A stretch of DNA of 64,000 bases, taken from assembly GCF_018982945.1 (NCBI RefSeq), contig NZ_JABRXE010000001.1, positions 310,001 to 374,000 on the forward strand, written 5' to 3'. The translations under genes were made by a program, and so were the position numbers. This document shows, piece after piece, positions 1 to 9,833 of the stretch; within the stretch, counting starts at the first letter, position 1; each line of letters opens with the position of its first letter. The notes under the pieces were generated by a model that saw only the letters and a list, made by a program, of their open reading frames with translations, did not search any database and had not been told where the DNA came from. Origin of the DNA: Anaerostipes faecalis. Its GTDB lineage: Bacteria; Bacillota; Clostridia; Lachnospirales; Lachnospiraceae.

Positions 1-1046
1 TAGCATATGAAGCAAAAAAAGCAGGAAAAAAATGTCTGGTTATAGAAAAGAGAGATGTATTAGGAGGAAATATTTACTGTAGAGAAGTTGAAGGAATTAT
101 GGTTCATGAATATGGAGCTCATATTTTCCATACCAGTAATGAAGAAGTTTGGAATTACGTATGTAATCTGGTAGAATTTAATCATTATGTCAATTCACCG
201 GTTGCAAATTATTATGGAGAAACTTATAATCTTCCATTTAACATGAATACATTTAGCAAAATGTGGGGAATTTCAAAACCAGATGAAGCTAAAAAAATCA
301 TTGAAGAGCAGAGAAAAGCTATCAAAGGAGAACCAAAAAATCTGGAAGAACAGGCCATCAGTCTTGTAGGTACAGATGTTTATGAGAAACTGATTAAGGG
401 TTATACAATGAAACAGTGGGGAAGGGAATGTAAGGATTTACCTGCATCAATTATTAAGAGACTTCCTGTACGCTATATTTATGATAATAATTATTTTAAT
501 GATCCTCATCAGGGGATTCCTAAAGGTGGATATAATGTATTGATCGACAAGCTTTATGAAGATTGTGATGTTGTTCTGGGAAAAGATTTCCTTGAAGATA
601 AAGAAAAATATATGGATATGGCTGAAAAGGTAGTTTACACAGGAACAATAGATTCTTATTATGATTATTGTTATGGTAAATTGGAATATCGAAGTTTAAG
701 ATTTGAGCATGAATTATTGAATGAGGAAAATCATCAGGGAGTTGCTGTTATGAATTATACAGATGGAGAGACTCCGTATACCCGTAAAATTGAGCATAAA
801 CATTTTGAATTTGGAACTCAGGAGAAGACAGTTATATCCAAAGAATATCCGGCAGAGTGGGAAGATGGAATGGAGCCATATTATCCTGTAAATGATGAGA
901 AGAACAGTGAACTATATGAAAAATATAAAGCTCTTGGAGATAAAGAGGAAAAGGTATGGTTTGGTGGACGCTTAGGTGAATATAAATATTATGATATGGA
1001 TAAAGTTATTGAATCTGCATTAAAATTTGTAAAGGAAAAATTATAG
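1..1046 (+). CDS. glf: UDP-galactopyranose mutase, 5' end cut off by the window edge
   Basis: Flavoenzyme that converts UDP-galactopyranose to UDP-galactofuranose for surface glycans. The open frame runs from base 3 without a stop, so the gene starts before the window; 347 residues are visible against roughly 365-390 in the family. Only the extreme N-terminus with the GxGxxG dinucleotide-binding loop is missing. The visible start reads AYEAKKAGKKCLVIEKRD followed by GGNIY, the usual FAD-binding continuation, then VHEYGAHIFHT, a hallmark of Glf. Further family motifs are KQWGR, RYIYDNNYFNDPHQGIPKGGY and, near the end, WFGGRLGEYKYYDMD. The first ATG at base 99 is internal (VHEYG) and should not be taken as the start. 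A terminator follows directly. Confidence 0.95.
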   Translation, partial: AYEAKKAGKKCLVIEKRDVLGGNIYCREVEGIMVHEYGAHIFHTSNEEVWNYVCNLVEFNHYVNSPVANYYGETYNLPFNMNTFSKMWGISKPDEAKKIIEEQRKAIKGEPKNLEEQAISLVGTDVYEKLIKGYTMKQWGRECKDLPASIIKRLPVRYIYDNNYFNDPHQGIPKGGYNVLIDKLYEDCDVVLGKDFLEDKEKYMDMAEKVVYTGTIDSYYDYCYGKLEYRSLRFEHELLNEENHQGVAVMNYTDGETPYTRKIEHKHFEFGTQEKTVISKEYPAEWEDGMEPYYPVNDEKNSELYEKYKALGDKEEKVWFGGRLGEYKYYDMDKVIESALKFVKEKL

Positions 1047-1085
1047 AAGAATTTGACCTCAAATTAATAATAATTATTTTATGAA

Positions 1086-1119
1086 GAGTCTGAGAAAATA
1101 TTTCTCAGATTCTTTTTTT
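1086..1119 (+). terminator. Rho-independent terminator after glf
   Basis: A 12-bp stem (1086-1097 with 1101-1112, one G-T pair) with a short ATA loop is followed by a T run. It separates glf from the miaB operon. Confidence 0.85.
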
Positions 1120-1178
1120 GTTTCATTAGGAAAGATATTGACCGCTTTGTTTAGTTAGGAAATTCTGGTCTTTCAGGC

Positions 1179-1207
1179 TGGACGAACTTTGCCTGGTAGG
1201 GTATAAT
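1179..1207 (+). promoter_or_regulatory. Putative sigma-A promoter of the miaB-mutS-mutL operon
   Basis: The -35 candidate TGGACG (1179-1184) lies 17 bp before a perfect -10 TATAAT (1202-1207), about 35 bases before the miaB start. Nothing else is obvious in the 1120-1242 gap. Confidence 0.6.
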
Positions 1208-1242
1208 TAAATCTGTATGCAATGAATCAGAAGGAGATAAAA

Positions 1243-2661
1243 ATGAGTATTTTAGAATATAAAAATGAGACACAGCGTCAGATGCATTTTATGGATGAGA
1301 TGAAAAAATGGGTGCAGGAAAAGACGGAAGAATTGGGACGTCCACTGACTTGTCATGTAACAACCTTTGGGTGTCAGATGAATGAAAAGGATTCTGAAAA
1401 ACTACTTGGAATTTTGGAAACCATGGGTTATCAGGAAGTAGAAACAGAAGAGGCGGATTTACTGCTGTTTAATACCTGTACAGTCCGTGAAAATGCCAAT
1501 ACCAAACTTTATGGACATTTAGGACAGGTAAAAAAGATGAAGGAAAAAAATCCTCATATGATGATAGGATTATGCGGATGTATGATGCAGGAGCCGCATG
1601 TTATTGAGAAAATAAGAACAAGCTATCGTTTTGTTGACGTAATTTTTGGTACACATAATATTTTTAAATTGGCAGAGTTGTTAAAAGAGAGAGTTGACGC
1701 AGGAAGTCTGATCGTTGATATATGGAAAGATACTAATCAGATTGTGGAAGACTTACCAAGTGATCGTAAATTTTCTTTTAAATGTGGAGTAAATATCATG
1801 TATGGATGCAATAATTTTTGCAGTTATTGTATTGTTCCGTATGTAAGAGGCAGGGAACGTAGTCGTAAACCGGAAGATATTATCAAAGAAATAGAACAGG
1901 TAGTATCAGAAGGCGTGAAAGAAGTAATGCTTCTTGGACAGAATGTAAATTCTTATGGAAAAACTCTGGAAAAACCAATGACATTTGCTCAGCTGCTTGG
2001 TGAAATTGAAAAAGTTGAAGGACTTGAAAGAATTCGTTTTATGACACCTCATCCAAAAGATCTGTCAGATGAACTGATTGATGTAATGGCTCACTCAAAA
2101 AAAATATGCAGTCATATGCATCTGCCAATGCAGTCAGGAAGTACCCGATTGTTAAAAGAGATGAATCGCCATTATACAAAGGAAGATTATCTTAAACTGG
2201 CGCAGAAAATCAAAGACAGAATTCCTGGAGTATCTTTCACAACGGATATTATTGTTGGATTTCCGGGAGAAACAGAAGAAGATTTTGAAGATACTTTAGA
2301 CGTTGTAAAAAAAGTAGGTTTTGATAGTGCTTATACTTATGTATATTCTAAGCGCACTGGTACTCCTGCAGCAACTATGGAGCATCAGGTGGATAAAGAT
2401 GTCATCAAAGAACGGTTTGACCGACTTTTAGCATTGTTAAAGGAAACATCTGCAATAAATTGTAAGAAAAAAGTTGGAGCTATCGAAGAAGTTCTGGTGG
2501 AAGAGGAAAATACCCATGAGGATGGAATGATTACTGGTAGACTGGAAAATAATCTTCTGGTTCATTTTAAAGGATGTAAGGAGCAGATAGGATCAATTGT
2601 GAAAGTAAAACTTATGGAAGAAAAAGGCTTTTATTATATGGGAGAACAGGTGAATGGCTAA
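1243..2661 (+). CDS. miaB: tRNA-2-methylthio-N6-dimethylallyladenosine synthase MiaB
   Basis: Radical SAM methylthiotransferase that adds the 2-methylthio group to i6A37 of tRNAs, acting after MiaA, whose gene is further down this run. The N-terminal UPF0004 domain holds the auxiliary cluster cysteines (C44 in TFGCQMN, C79 in FNTCTVR, C113 in CGCMMQ). The radical SAM motif is YGCNNFCSYC (C189, C193, C196), and a C-terminal TRAM region follows. I chose the ATG at 1243 over an in-frame ATG at 1222 because AAGGAGAT sits just before 1243; this gives 472 aa. The stop overlaps mutS by 8 bases, suggesting translational coupling. Confidence 0.96.
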   Translation: MSILEYKNETQRQMHFMDEMKKWVQEKTEELGRPLTCHVTTFGCQMNEKDSEKLLGILETMGYQEVETEEADLLLFNTCTVRENANTKLYGHLGQVKKMKEKNPHMMIGLCGCMMQEPHVIEKIRTSYRFVDVIFGTHNIFKLAELLKERVDAGSLIVDIWKDTNQIVEDLPSDRKFSFKCGVNIMYGCNNFCSYCIVPYVRGRERSRKPEDIIKEIEQVVSEGVKEVMLLGQNVNSYGKTLEKPMTFAQLLGEIEKVEGLERIRFMTPHPKDLSDELIDVMAHSKKICSHMHLPMQSGSTRLLKEMNRHYTKEDYLKLAQKIKDRIPGVSFTTDIIVGFPGETEEDFEDTLDVVKKVGFDSAYTYVYSKRTGTPAATMEHQVDKDVIKERFDRLLALLKETSAINCKKKVGAIEEVLVEEENTHEDGMITGRLENNLLVHFKGCKEQIGSIVKVKLMEEKGFYYMGEQVNG

Positions 2662-5272
2662 ATTAACACCAATGATGCAACAGTATATGAAAATAAAAGA
2701 GGAAAATAAAGACTGCATACTGTTTTATCGTCTGGGGGATTTTTATGAAATGTTTTTTGATGATGCAATCACTGCATCCAGAGAACTGGAAATCACACTG
2801 ACTGGAAAAAACTGCGGATTGGAAGAGCGGGCACCTATGTGCGGTGTTCCTTATCATGCGGCCGATTCCTATTTAAATAAGCTGGTGGAAAAGGGATATA
2901 AAGTTGGAATTTGTGAGCAGGTAGAAGATCCAAGTCAGGCAAAAGGAATCGTAAAAAGAGAAATAGTTAGAATTGTAACGCCAGGAACCAATATTTCCCA
3001 ACAGAGCTTAGATGATGAAAAAAATAATTATCTAATGTGCATTTTTTGTAATGATGGAAGTTATGGAGTTTCACTGGTAGATATAACAACAGGAGATTTC
3101 CGTACCACGTCTATGGACAGTCTTTCTAAAGTGCAGGATGAAATTTTTAAATTTGCTCCTGCAGAAATTATTTGTAACGATGCATTTTTTATCAGCGGGA
3201 TTGATCTGGATTATCTAAGAGATAAGATGTCTGTTATGATTTCCGGAATTGAACATTTCTATTTTGATGAAGATCAGGCAGTAGAGAGAATTAAAGAGCA
3301 GTTTAAGGTTGGAAATCTGGAAGGCCTTGGATTGAATGATTATCCTATGGGAATTATTGCGACAGGTGCTCTTCTTGGATATCTTCATGAAACTCAAAAA
3401 AGTTCTCTGGATCATCTTATGCATATTACACCTTATGAGACAAGTCAATTTATGATTATTGACAGTTCTAGCAGAAGAAATCTGGAGCTATGTGAGACAT
3501 TGAGGGATAAGCAGAAAAAAGGGTCCCTCTTATGGGTCCTTGATAAAACAAAAACTGCAATGGGTGCCAGAATGTTGAGAAGTATGCTGGAACAGCCGCT
3601 TGTTGATAAGAGTAAAATAGAAGAGCGTTACGATGCTCTGACTTCGCTGACCAAGCAGGCAATTGTCAGAGAGGAGTTAAGAGAATATCTCAATCCTATT
3701 TATGACCTGGAACGTCTTATGACGAAAGTCAGCTATAAAACAGCCAATCCAAGAGATATGATAGCATTTAAGACTTCCCTTCGCTGGCTTACCCCTATTA
3801 AAACCATATTGGAAGAATGCAAAGATCCTTTGCTGACTCGTTTAAAAGAAAATCTGGATACATTGGAAGATATTTATCAGCTTCTGGAAGATTCTATTGT
3901 GGAAGAACCGCCAATTGCCATTAAGGAAGGTGGTATTATCAAAGATGGATTTAAAGAAGATATTGATAAATTGAAGAGGGCAAAAACAGAGGGAAAACAA
4001 TGGCTGATTGACCTGGAAGAACGAGAGCGGAAGGCAACGGGAATAAAAAATCTTAAGATAAAATTCAATAAAGTATTCGGATATTATCTTGATGTAACTA
4101 ATTCATATAAAAATCTGGTTCCTGATCACTATATTCGTAAACAGACTCTGGCAAACTCTGAACGTTATACAACAGAAGAACTGAATCAGCTTGCAGATAC
4201 AATTCTCGGATCTGAAGATCGTCTGTATGCACTGGAATATGAGACTTTTGTGATTATTCGTGAAACACTTGCTGGAGAGATGGAACGAATTGCCCAAACA
4301 GCACATGTGATTGCTCAGATAGATGCGTTGGCATCACTAGCATATGTGGCAGAACGAAATCATTATGTCAGACCCAAATTAAATATTCGTGGAACTATTG
4401 ATATAAAAGATGGAAGACATCCTGTGGTAGAACAGATGATTCAGAATGATATGTTCATCGCAAATGATACATATCTGGATAATCGAAAAAATCGAGTTTC
4501 TATCATTACAGGACCTAATATGGCAGGAAAATCAACCTATATGAGACAGAGTGCATTAATCGTGCTGATGGCACAGGTTGGCTCTTTTGTCCCGGCGGCA
4601 AAAGCAAATATTGGAATTGTTGATCGTATTTTCACAAGAGTTGGGGCATCTGATGATCTGGCTTCCGGACAAAGTACATTCATGGTCGAAATGAGTGAAG
4701 TTGCCAATATATTGAGAAATGCAACTAAAAATAGTTTATTGATTTTGGATGAAATAGGAAGAGGAACCAGTACGTATGATGGCCTGTCGATTGCATGGGC
4801 TGTAGTGGAATACATAAGTAATCCTAAATTATTAGGTGCAAAAACCTTGTTTGCAACTCATTATCATGAACTGACGGAATTGGAAGGAAAAATTGACAGT
4901 GTAAATAATTATTGTATCGCAGTAAAAGAACAGGGTGATAATATTGTCTTTCTGAGAAAGATTATAAAGGGTGGAGCAGATAAAAGTTATGGCGTGCAGG
5001 TGGCAAAACTTGCAGGGGTACCGGATGCCGTGATTCAAAGAGCGAAAGAAATATCCAGAGAATTAAGTGATCATGACATTGCATCTGCCGCACAGAATAT
5101 TCAGCCTTATGGAGAGGCAGAACAGCTGTCCTTTTTCCAGCAAAGTGATGAACCGACAATGGAACATCCGTTTATGGCAGAATTGAGAGAAAAAGATTTG
5201 TCTGATATGACTCCGTTAGAAGCTCTGAATTATCTTTACCTTTTACAGGATAAGCTGAAAAATGAGGAATAA
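2654..5272 (+). CDS. mutS: DNA mismatch repair protein MutS
   Basis: Recognises base mismatches and small loops and recruits MutL. 872 aa, normal for bacterial MutS1. The mismatch-contact Phe-x-Glu motif is in GDFYEMF (F30, E32). The ATPase domain has Walker A GPNMAGKST near residue 620, Walker B LLILDEIGRGTSTYDG near 695 and the FATHYHELTEL switch after it. The C-terminus LSDMTPLEALNYLYLLQDKL matches the MutS dimerisation tail. It overlaps miaB by 8 bases and is followed by mutL after 2 bases, so the three are almost certainly one transcript. Confidence 0.97.
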   Translation: MAKLTPMMQQYMKIKEENKDCILFYRLGDFYEMFFDDAITASRELEITLTGKNCGLEERAPMCGVPYHAADSYLNKLVEKGYKVGICEQVEDPSQAKGIVKREIVRIVTPGTNISQQSLDDEKNNYLMCIFCNDGSYGVSLVDITTGDFRTTSMDSLSKVQDEIFKFAPAEIICNDAFFISGIDLDYLRDKMSVMISGIEHFYFDEDQAVERIKEQFKVGNLEGLGLNDYPMGIIATGALLGYLHETQKSSLDHLMHITPYETSQFMIIDSSSRRNLELCETLRDKQKKGSLLWVLDKTKTAMGARMLRSMLEQPLVDKSKIEERYDALTSLTKQAIVREELREYLNPIYDLERLMTKVSYKTANPRDMIAFKTSLRWLTPIKTILEECKDPLLTRLKENLDTLEDIYQLLEDSIVEEPPIAIKEGGIIKDGFKEDIDKLKRAKTEGKQWLIDLEERERKATGIKNLKIKFNKVFGYYLDVTNSYKNLVPDHYIRKQTLANSERYTTEELNQLADTILGSEDRLYALEYETFVIIRETLAGEMERIAQTAHVIAQIDALASLAYVAERNHYVRPKLNIRGTIDIKDGRHPVVEQMIQNDMFIANDTYLDNRKNRVSIITGPNMAGKSTYMRQSALIVLMAQVGSFVPAAKANIGIVDRIFTRVGASDDLASGQSTFMVEMSEVANILRNATKNSLLILDEIGRGTSTYDGLSIAWAVVEYISNPKLLGAKTLFATHYHELTELEGKIDSVNNYCIAVKEQGDNIVFLRKIIKGGADKSYGVQVAKLAGVPDAVIQRAKEISRELSDHDIASAAQNIQPYGEAEQLSFFQQSDEPTMEHPFMAELREKDLSDMTPLEALNYLYLLQDKLKNEE

Positions 5273-5274
5273 TT

Positions 5275-7104
5275 ATGGCAAAAATACAATTACTGGATCA
5301 AAAGACAATTGATAATATTGCAGCGGGAGAGGTTATTGAACGTCCTGCTTCTGTAGTAAAAGAGCTGGTGGAAAATTCTATTGACGCCAAGGCTAATGCT
5401 ATAACTGTTGAAATCAAAGACGGTGGAATGACATTAATCAGAGTAACAGATAATGGATGTGGAATTCCAAAGGATCAGGTAAAAACTGCTTTTTTGCGCC
5501 ATGCAACAAGTAAAATCCAATCTGTGGAAGATTTGATGACAGTTTCTTCTCTGGGATTTCGAGGGGAGGCTTTATCAAGTATCAGTGCAGTAGCTCAGGT
5601 TGAACTGGTTACCAAAACATCAGAAGGATTTAGTGGAGTATCTTATAAGATTTATGGTGGAGAAGAAGAAGGATTTTCTGATATCGGAGCGCCGGACGGA
5701 ACAACATTTCTTGTGAAAAATCTCTTTTATAATACACCGGCAAGAAGAAAGTTCTTAAAAAGTGCTGCTACAGAAGCGGGTTATGTAGAACAGATCATGG
5801 TTCATATGGCATTAAGTCATCCGGAAGTATCTTTTAAATTCATTCATAATAATAAGAACAAGATATATACTTCAGGAAATGGGAATGTTAAGGATATCAT
5901 ATACCATATTTACGGAAGAGATATTGCGGGGGCATTGATTCCGGTCAATGGAGAGTCGGAAAATGTATCCTTATCGGGATTTGCAGGTAAGCCTTATATT
6001 TCCAGAGGAAATAGAAATTATGAAAGCTATTTTATCAATGGAAGATATATAAAAAGTTCATTAATATATAAAGCAGTAGAAGAAGCATATAAAACATTTA
6101 CCATGACTCATAAATATCCTTTTGTATGTCTGGATATCAAAGTCCGTTCGGAATTACTGGATGTCAATGTCCATCCGACTAAAATGGAAATGCGTTTCCG
6201 AAATGGAAGCGAGATATATGATCTTTTAGTTGAGAAGATTAGAGAATGTCTCCTTTCCCAGGATCTGATCCCTCAAGTAGAAGTGGTAAAAGAAAAGAAG
6301 ATTGAAAAGAAAACTGAATTATCCCAAAAGGATAAAACTACTTCTTCGATTCAAAAGATGCCAGAACCTTTTGAATCTGTCAGAAGAGCAAAGGAAGAAC
6401 AAAAAAAATCAGTTTTTGCCGGTATAAATTATAATATTCAAAAACAATCCATTTCAGAAAATATGGAAAAAACTCCACCTGTTCAGATGACGTTGAATGA
6501 AACATCAATTTTAGAGGAGAAAGCCAGATCGGACAGAAGAGTTATTGGACAATTGTTTCAGACATACTGGCTGATTGAATTTGAAGATCAGTTATTTATC
6601 ATGGATCAACATGCGGCACATGAGAAAGTTAATTATGAAAAGCTGATCAGGGATTTTAAAAATAAAGATATATACAGTCAGGGACTGGAACCACCAATGG
6701 TTATAACTGTTTCAATGACAGAAGCAGAAATATTATCGAAATATAAGGATGTTTTTGCACAACTTGGCTTTTCCATTGAGGCTTTTGGGGGAAATGAATT
6801 TTGTATCCGTGAGGTGCCGGCAAATTTATATGGCCTTGGTGAAAAAGATATTTTTATAGAACTTCTGGATTCTATAAGTAAGGAGCATGGAAATACAGGA
6901 ATAGAAATGATTACCAATAAAATTGCTTCCATGGCTTGTAAAATGTCTGTAAAGGGGAATCAGAAAATGTCATCGTGGGAAGTTGAACATCTGCTGGATC
7001 AGCTGATGACTTTGGAAAATCCATATCAGTGTCCTCATGGCAGACCAACGATTATAAAAATGACTAAATATGAAATTGAAAAGAAGTTTAAGCGTATTAT
7101 TTAG
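5275..7104 (+). CDS. mutL: DNA mismatch repair protein MutL (endonuclease type)
   Basis: GHKL-type ATPase that couples MutS to strand removal. The N-terminal part shows AAGEVIERPASVVKELVENS, DNGCGIP, ATSKI and GFRGEALSSI. A variable charged linker spans about residues 335-410. The C-terminal domain has DQHAAHEKVNYE, which fits the DQHA(X)2E(X)4E metal motif of nicking MutLs from bacteria without MutH, and ends with CPHGRP, another endonuclease-associated motif. 609 aa. The start lies 2 bases after mutS, and the end of mutS (TGAGGAATAATT) supplies the ribosome binding site. Confidence 0.96.
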   Translation: MAKIQLLDQKTIDNIAAGEVIERPASVVKELVENSIDAKANAITVEIKDGGMTLIRVTDNGCGIPKDQVKTAFLRHATSKIQSVEDLMTVSSLGFRGEALSSISAVAQVELVTKTSEGFSGVSYKIYGGEEEGFSDIGAPDGTTFLVKNLFYNTPARRKFLKSAATEAGYVEQIMVHMALSHPEVSFKFIHNNKNKIYTSGNGNVKDIIYHIYGRDIAGALIPVNGESENVSLSGFAGKPYISRGNRNYESYFINGRYIKSSLIYKAVEEAYKTFTMTHKYPFVCLDIKVRSELLDVNVHPTKMEMRFRNGSEIYDLLVEKIRECLLSQDLIPQVEVVKEKKIEKKTELSQKDKTTSSIQKMPEPFESVRRAKEEQKKSVFAGINYNIQKQSISENMEKTPPVQMTLNETSILEEKARSDRRVIGQLFQTYWLIEFEDQLFIMDQHAAHEKVNYEKLIRDFKNKDIYSQGLEPPMVITVSMTEAEILSKYKDVFAQLGFSIEAFGGNEFCIREVPANLYGLGEKDIFIELLDSISKEHGNTGIEMITNKIASMACKMSVKGNQKMSSWEVEHLLDQLMTLENPYQCPHGRPTIIKMTKYEIEKKFKRII

Positions 7105-7113
7105 GAGGCGTAT

Positions 7114-7485
7114 ATGGAAGACAGAGAGTTGTTGAAAATGGCAGATCAGGCTAAAAAAAATGCTTATGCCCCTTATTCAAAGTTTCAGGTTGGAGCAGCA
7201 TTGTTAACGAAAGATGGTCAGGTTTTTACCGGATGCAATGTAGAAAATTCTTCCTACGGAGCAGCTATTTGTGCAGAACGCTCTGTTGTGGTACAGGCAG
7301 TTAGCTTTGGAAAACAGGATTTTGAAGCTATTGCCATTGCATCAAATGGAGAAGGAACAGTATATCCATGTGGGATCTGCAGACAGGTTCTTCATGAATT
7401 TTGTCCGGATATTAAAGTTATATGTCAAAGCAACAATGGATATGAAGTTTATCGATTATCAGAATTAATGCCGAAAGGATTTTAA
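7114..7485 (+). CDS. cdd: Cytidine deaminase
   Basis: Zinc enzyme of pyrimidine salvage that deaminates cytidine and deoxycytidine to the uridine forms. 123 aa, typical of the small tetrameric class. The zinc-site motif is CAE (C53, E55) with the second pair PCGICRQ (C86, C89); three cysteine ligands match the tetrameric type. AGGAGG lies a few bases before the ATG. It sits between mutL and miaA with gaps of 9 and 3 bases, an operon arrangement; no functional link to repair is implied beyond co-transcription. Confidence 0.93.
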   Translation: MEDRELLKMADQAKKNAYAPYSKFQVGAALLTKDGQVFTGCNVENSSYGAAICAERSVVVQAVSFGKQDFEAIAIASNGEGTVYPCGICRQVLHEFCPDIKVICQSNNGYEVYRLSELMPKGF

Positions 7486-7488
7486 TAA

Positions 7489-8433
7489 ATGAAACCAATG
7501 GTAATTTTAACAGGACCAACTGCTGTGGGAAAAACAGAATTATCTATAGGACTTGCTCAAGCCATTGATGGAGAAATAATTTCTGCTGATTCCATGCAGG
7601 TTTATAAGAAAATGAATATAGGAACAGCCAAAATCCGACCAGAGGAAATGAAAGGAGTGCCACATTATTTAATAGATGAACTGGATCCGGCGGAAGAATT
7701 CCATGTGGAGAGATTTCAGCGAATGGCAAAAGATGCATTGAAAAAAATATATGCAAAAGGCAAGGTTCCATTGATTGTGGGAGGAACAGGATTTTATATA
7801 CAAAGCTTGTTATATGATATAGATTTTACAAAGGAAGAATCAGACCATAGTTATCGGGAATCGCTGATTTGTAAAGCGGAAACAGAGGGAAAAGAAGTTT
7901 TACATAAAATGCTTTTTGAAATTGACCCGGTATCTGCCGGAAAAATTCATAAAAACAATGTAAAAAGAGTTATTCGGGCATTGGAATTTTATAAAATGAA
8001 TGGATATCCTATATCCAAACATAATGAAGAAGAAGCCGGAAAACAATCACCTTATAATTTTGCTTATTTTGTTCTGAATGATAAAAGAGAAATATTATAC
8101 GAAAGAATCAATCAAAGAGTGGATTTGATGGTTCAGGAAGGGCTGATTGAAGAGGTAAAAAACCTGAAACAGGAAGGATATGAGAAATCCATGGTTTCCA
8201 TGCAGGGGATAGGATACAGACAGGTATTTGACTATCTGGAAGGGAATATGTCTCTGAAAGAGACCATAGAAAAAATAAAAAAAGATACCAGACATTTTGC
8301 TAAAAGGCAATTAACATGGTTTGGAAGAGAAAAGGAAGTAACTATGATTGATAAATCCCAATATCAGTCAGAGAAGGAAATATTACAAGATATATTAAAG
8401 ACATTAAAAGAGAAAGGCATATATCATGGATAA
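7489..8433 (+). CDS. miaA: tRNA dimethylallyltransferase MiaA
   Basis: Transfers the dimethylallyl group to N6 of A37 in tRNAs reading codons that begin with U, making the substrate of MiaB. 314 aa. P-loop GPTAVGKTEL is at the N-terminus, then SADSMQVYKKMNIGTAK (substrate-binding) and GGTGFYIQSLLY. The C-terminal RQLTWFGRE is also characteristic. The ATG follows cdd by 3 bases and the gene overlaps the next one by 8 bases. Confidence 0.96.
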   Translation: MKPMVILTGPTAVGKTELSIGLAQAIDGEIISADSMQVYKKMNIGTAKIRPEEMKGVPHYLIDELDPAEEFHVERFQRMAKDALKKIYAKGKVPLIVGGTGFYIQSLLYDIDFTKEESDHSYRESLICKAETEGKEVLHKMLFEIDPVSAGKIHKNNVKRVIRALEFYKMNGYPISKHNEEEAGKQSPYNFAYFVLNDKREILYERINQRVDLMVQEGLIEEVKNLKQEGYEKSMVSMQGIGYRQVFDYLEGNMSLKETIEKIKKDTRHFAKRQLTWFGREKEVTMIDKSQYQSEKEILQDILKTLKEKGIYHG

Positions 8434-9709
8434 TTTAAAGAAATATTACCAGGAATTAGGTGTAGACGGAAAAGTTTATGATTTTTTAAATAAGATAGAA
8501 GATGGGTTAAAAGAACGTTTTGCAGAAATTGATGGAATCGCAGAATTAAATCAGCTGAAAATACTTAAGGCGTTCCAAAAATATAAAATTGCAGAAGTGC
8601 ATTTAGGGGCAACAACCGGATATGGATATAACGATGCAGGAAGAGAGGCTTTGGAAGCTGTATATGCAGATGTATTTGGTACAGAAGATGCACTGGTTCG
8701 ACCGCAGATTACATGTGGAACACATGCGTTAGGATTAGCGCTTTCAGCTAATTTACGTCCGGGAGATGAAATACTGGCTATTTCTGGAAAACCTTATGAT
8801 ACGTTGGAAGAAGTAATCGGAATCAGGGAATCAAAAGGATCCCTGGCAGAATATGGTATCACATATTCACAGGTGGATCTTCTTTCTGATGGAAGTTTTG
8901 ATTATGAAGCTATAAAAAAAGCGATTAACAAGAATACAAAGCTGGTTCATATTCAGCGTTCTAAAGGATATGCCACAAGACCAACTTTATCTGTAAAGCA
9001 GATTGGTGAAGCAATTGAATTTATAAAAAAGACAGATAAGAATCTGATTGTAATGGTCGACAATTGTTATGGTGAATTTGTTGAAGAAACAGAGCCATCT
9101 AATGTAGGAGCGGATATGGTCGTAGGCTCTTTGATAAAAAATCCGGGTGGAGGTTTAGCACCAATTGGAGGATATATCTGTGGAAGAAAAGATCTGATCG
9201 AACAATGTTCTTATCGATTAACAACACCAGGGCTTGGAAAAGAAGTTGGGGCGACTCTTGGAGTAAACCGACAGTTTTTCCAGGGACTGTTTATGGCTCC
9301 GACTGTTGTAAATGCAGCAGTAAAAGGTGCGGTTTTTGCGGCGAATCTTTATGAAAAACTGGGATTTCGTGTAATTCCTGATGGAACGGAAAGCAGACAT
9401 GATATTATCCAGGCAGTAGAATTAAATGATCCGGAAAAACTGATTGCTTTCTGTGAAGGAATTCAAAAAGCCTCTCCAATTGACAGTTATGTGACACCTG
9501 TACCATGGGATATGCCGGGATATGATAGTGAAGTTATTATGGCAGCGGGGACATTTGTATCAGGAGCGTCTATTGAATTAAGTGCAGATGGACCGATGAA
9601 AGAGCCATATGCAGTATACTTCCAGGGGGGACTTACCTATCCTCATGCAAAATATGGAATTATTATGTCATTACAGAGGATGGTAGAAAAAGGGTTGTTA
9701 GAAATTTGA
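8426..9709 (+). CDS. Methionine gamma-lyase-like PLP protein (YnbB / 'aluminium resistance' family)
   Basis: 427-aa fold-type I PLP protein resembling Bacillus subtilis YnbB (Pfam Met_gamma_lyase). Visible family signatures include GATTGYGYNDAGREALE, PQITCGTHALGLAL and VVGSLIKNPGGGLAPIGGY; the Lys in SLIKNPGGG is the likely PLP lysine. The physiological reaction is not established for the family; the aluminium-resistance name is historical. In Bacillus the homologue lies near the miaA-hfq-hflX region, so adjacency to miaA is a conserved context. It overlaps miaA by 8 bases. No sign of truncation. Confidence 0.85.
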   Translation: MDNLKKYYQELGVDGKVYDFLNKIEDGLKERFAEIDGIAELNQLKILKAFQKYKIAEVHLGATTGYGYNDAGREALEAVYADVFGTEDALVRPQITCGTHALGLALSANLRPGDEILAISGKPYDTLEEVIGIRESKGSLAEYGITYSQVDLLSDGSFDYEAIKKAINKNTKLVHIQRSKGYATRPTLSVKQIGEAIEFIKKTDKNLIVMVDNCYGEFVEETEPSNVGADMVVGSLIKNPGGGLAPIGGYICGRKDLIEQCSYRLTTPGLGKEVGATLGVNRQFFQGLFMAPTVVNAAVKGAVFAANLYEKLGFRVIPDGTESRHDIIQAVELNDPEKLIAFCEGIQKASPIDSYVTPVPWDMPGYDSEVIMAAGTFVSGASIELSADGPMKEPYAVYFQGGLTYPHAKYGIIMSLQRMVEKGLLEI

Positions 9710-9732
9710 TAAAATACTAAGAAAATTTTAAG

Positions 9733-9752
9733 GAAAACCCTAGATGGTTTTC
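9733..9752 (+). other. Hairpin between the YnbB-like gene and radC
   Basis: A perfect 7-bp stem GAAAACC/GGTTTTC with a 6-base loop follows the stop codon. There is no T run after it, so it is a weak terminator candidate or a 3'-end stabiliser. The rest of the 9710-9833 gap holds no convincing promoter. Confidence 0.4.
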
Positions 9753-9833
9753 TATACATCCATTGGAACTTATGGTAATATTTATAGATGAGAAATGTTT
9801 TTGTGTTCTTTTCCGGTTGGAAAGGAATAGAAA

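Noticed and set aside
99-1046. Treating the ATG at 99 as the glf start
   Set aside because: The frame is open back to base 3 and encodes the expected Glf N-terminal sequence, so the gene is cut by the window edge rather than starting at 99.
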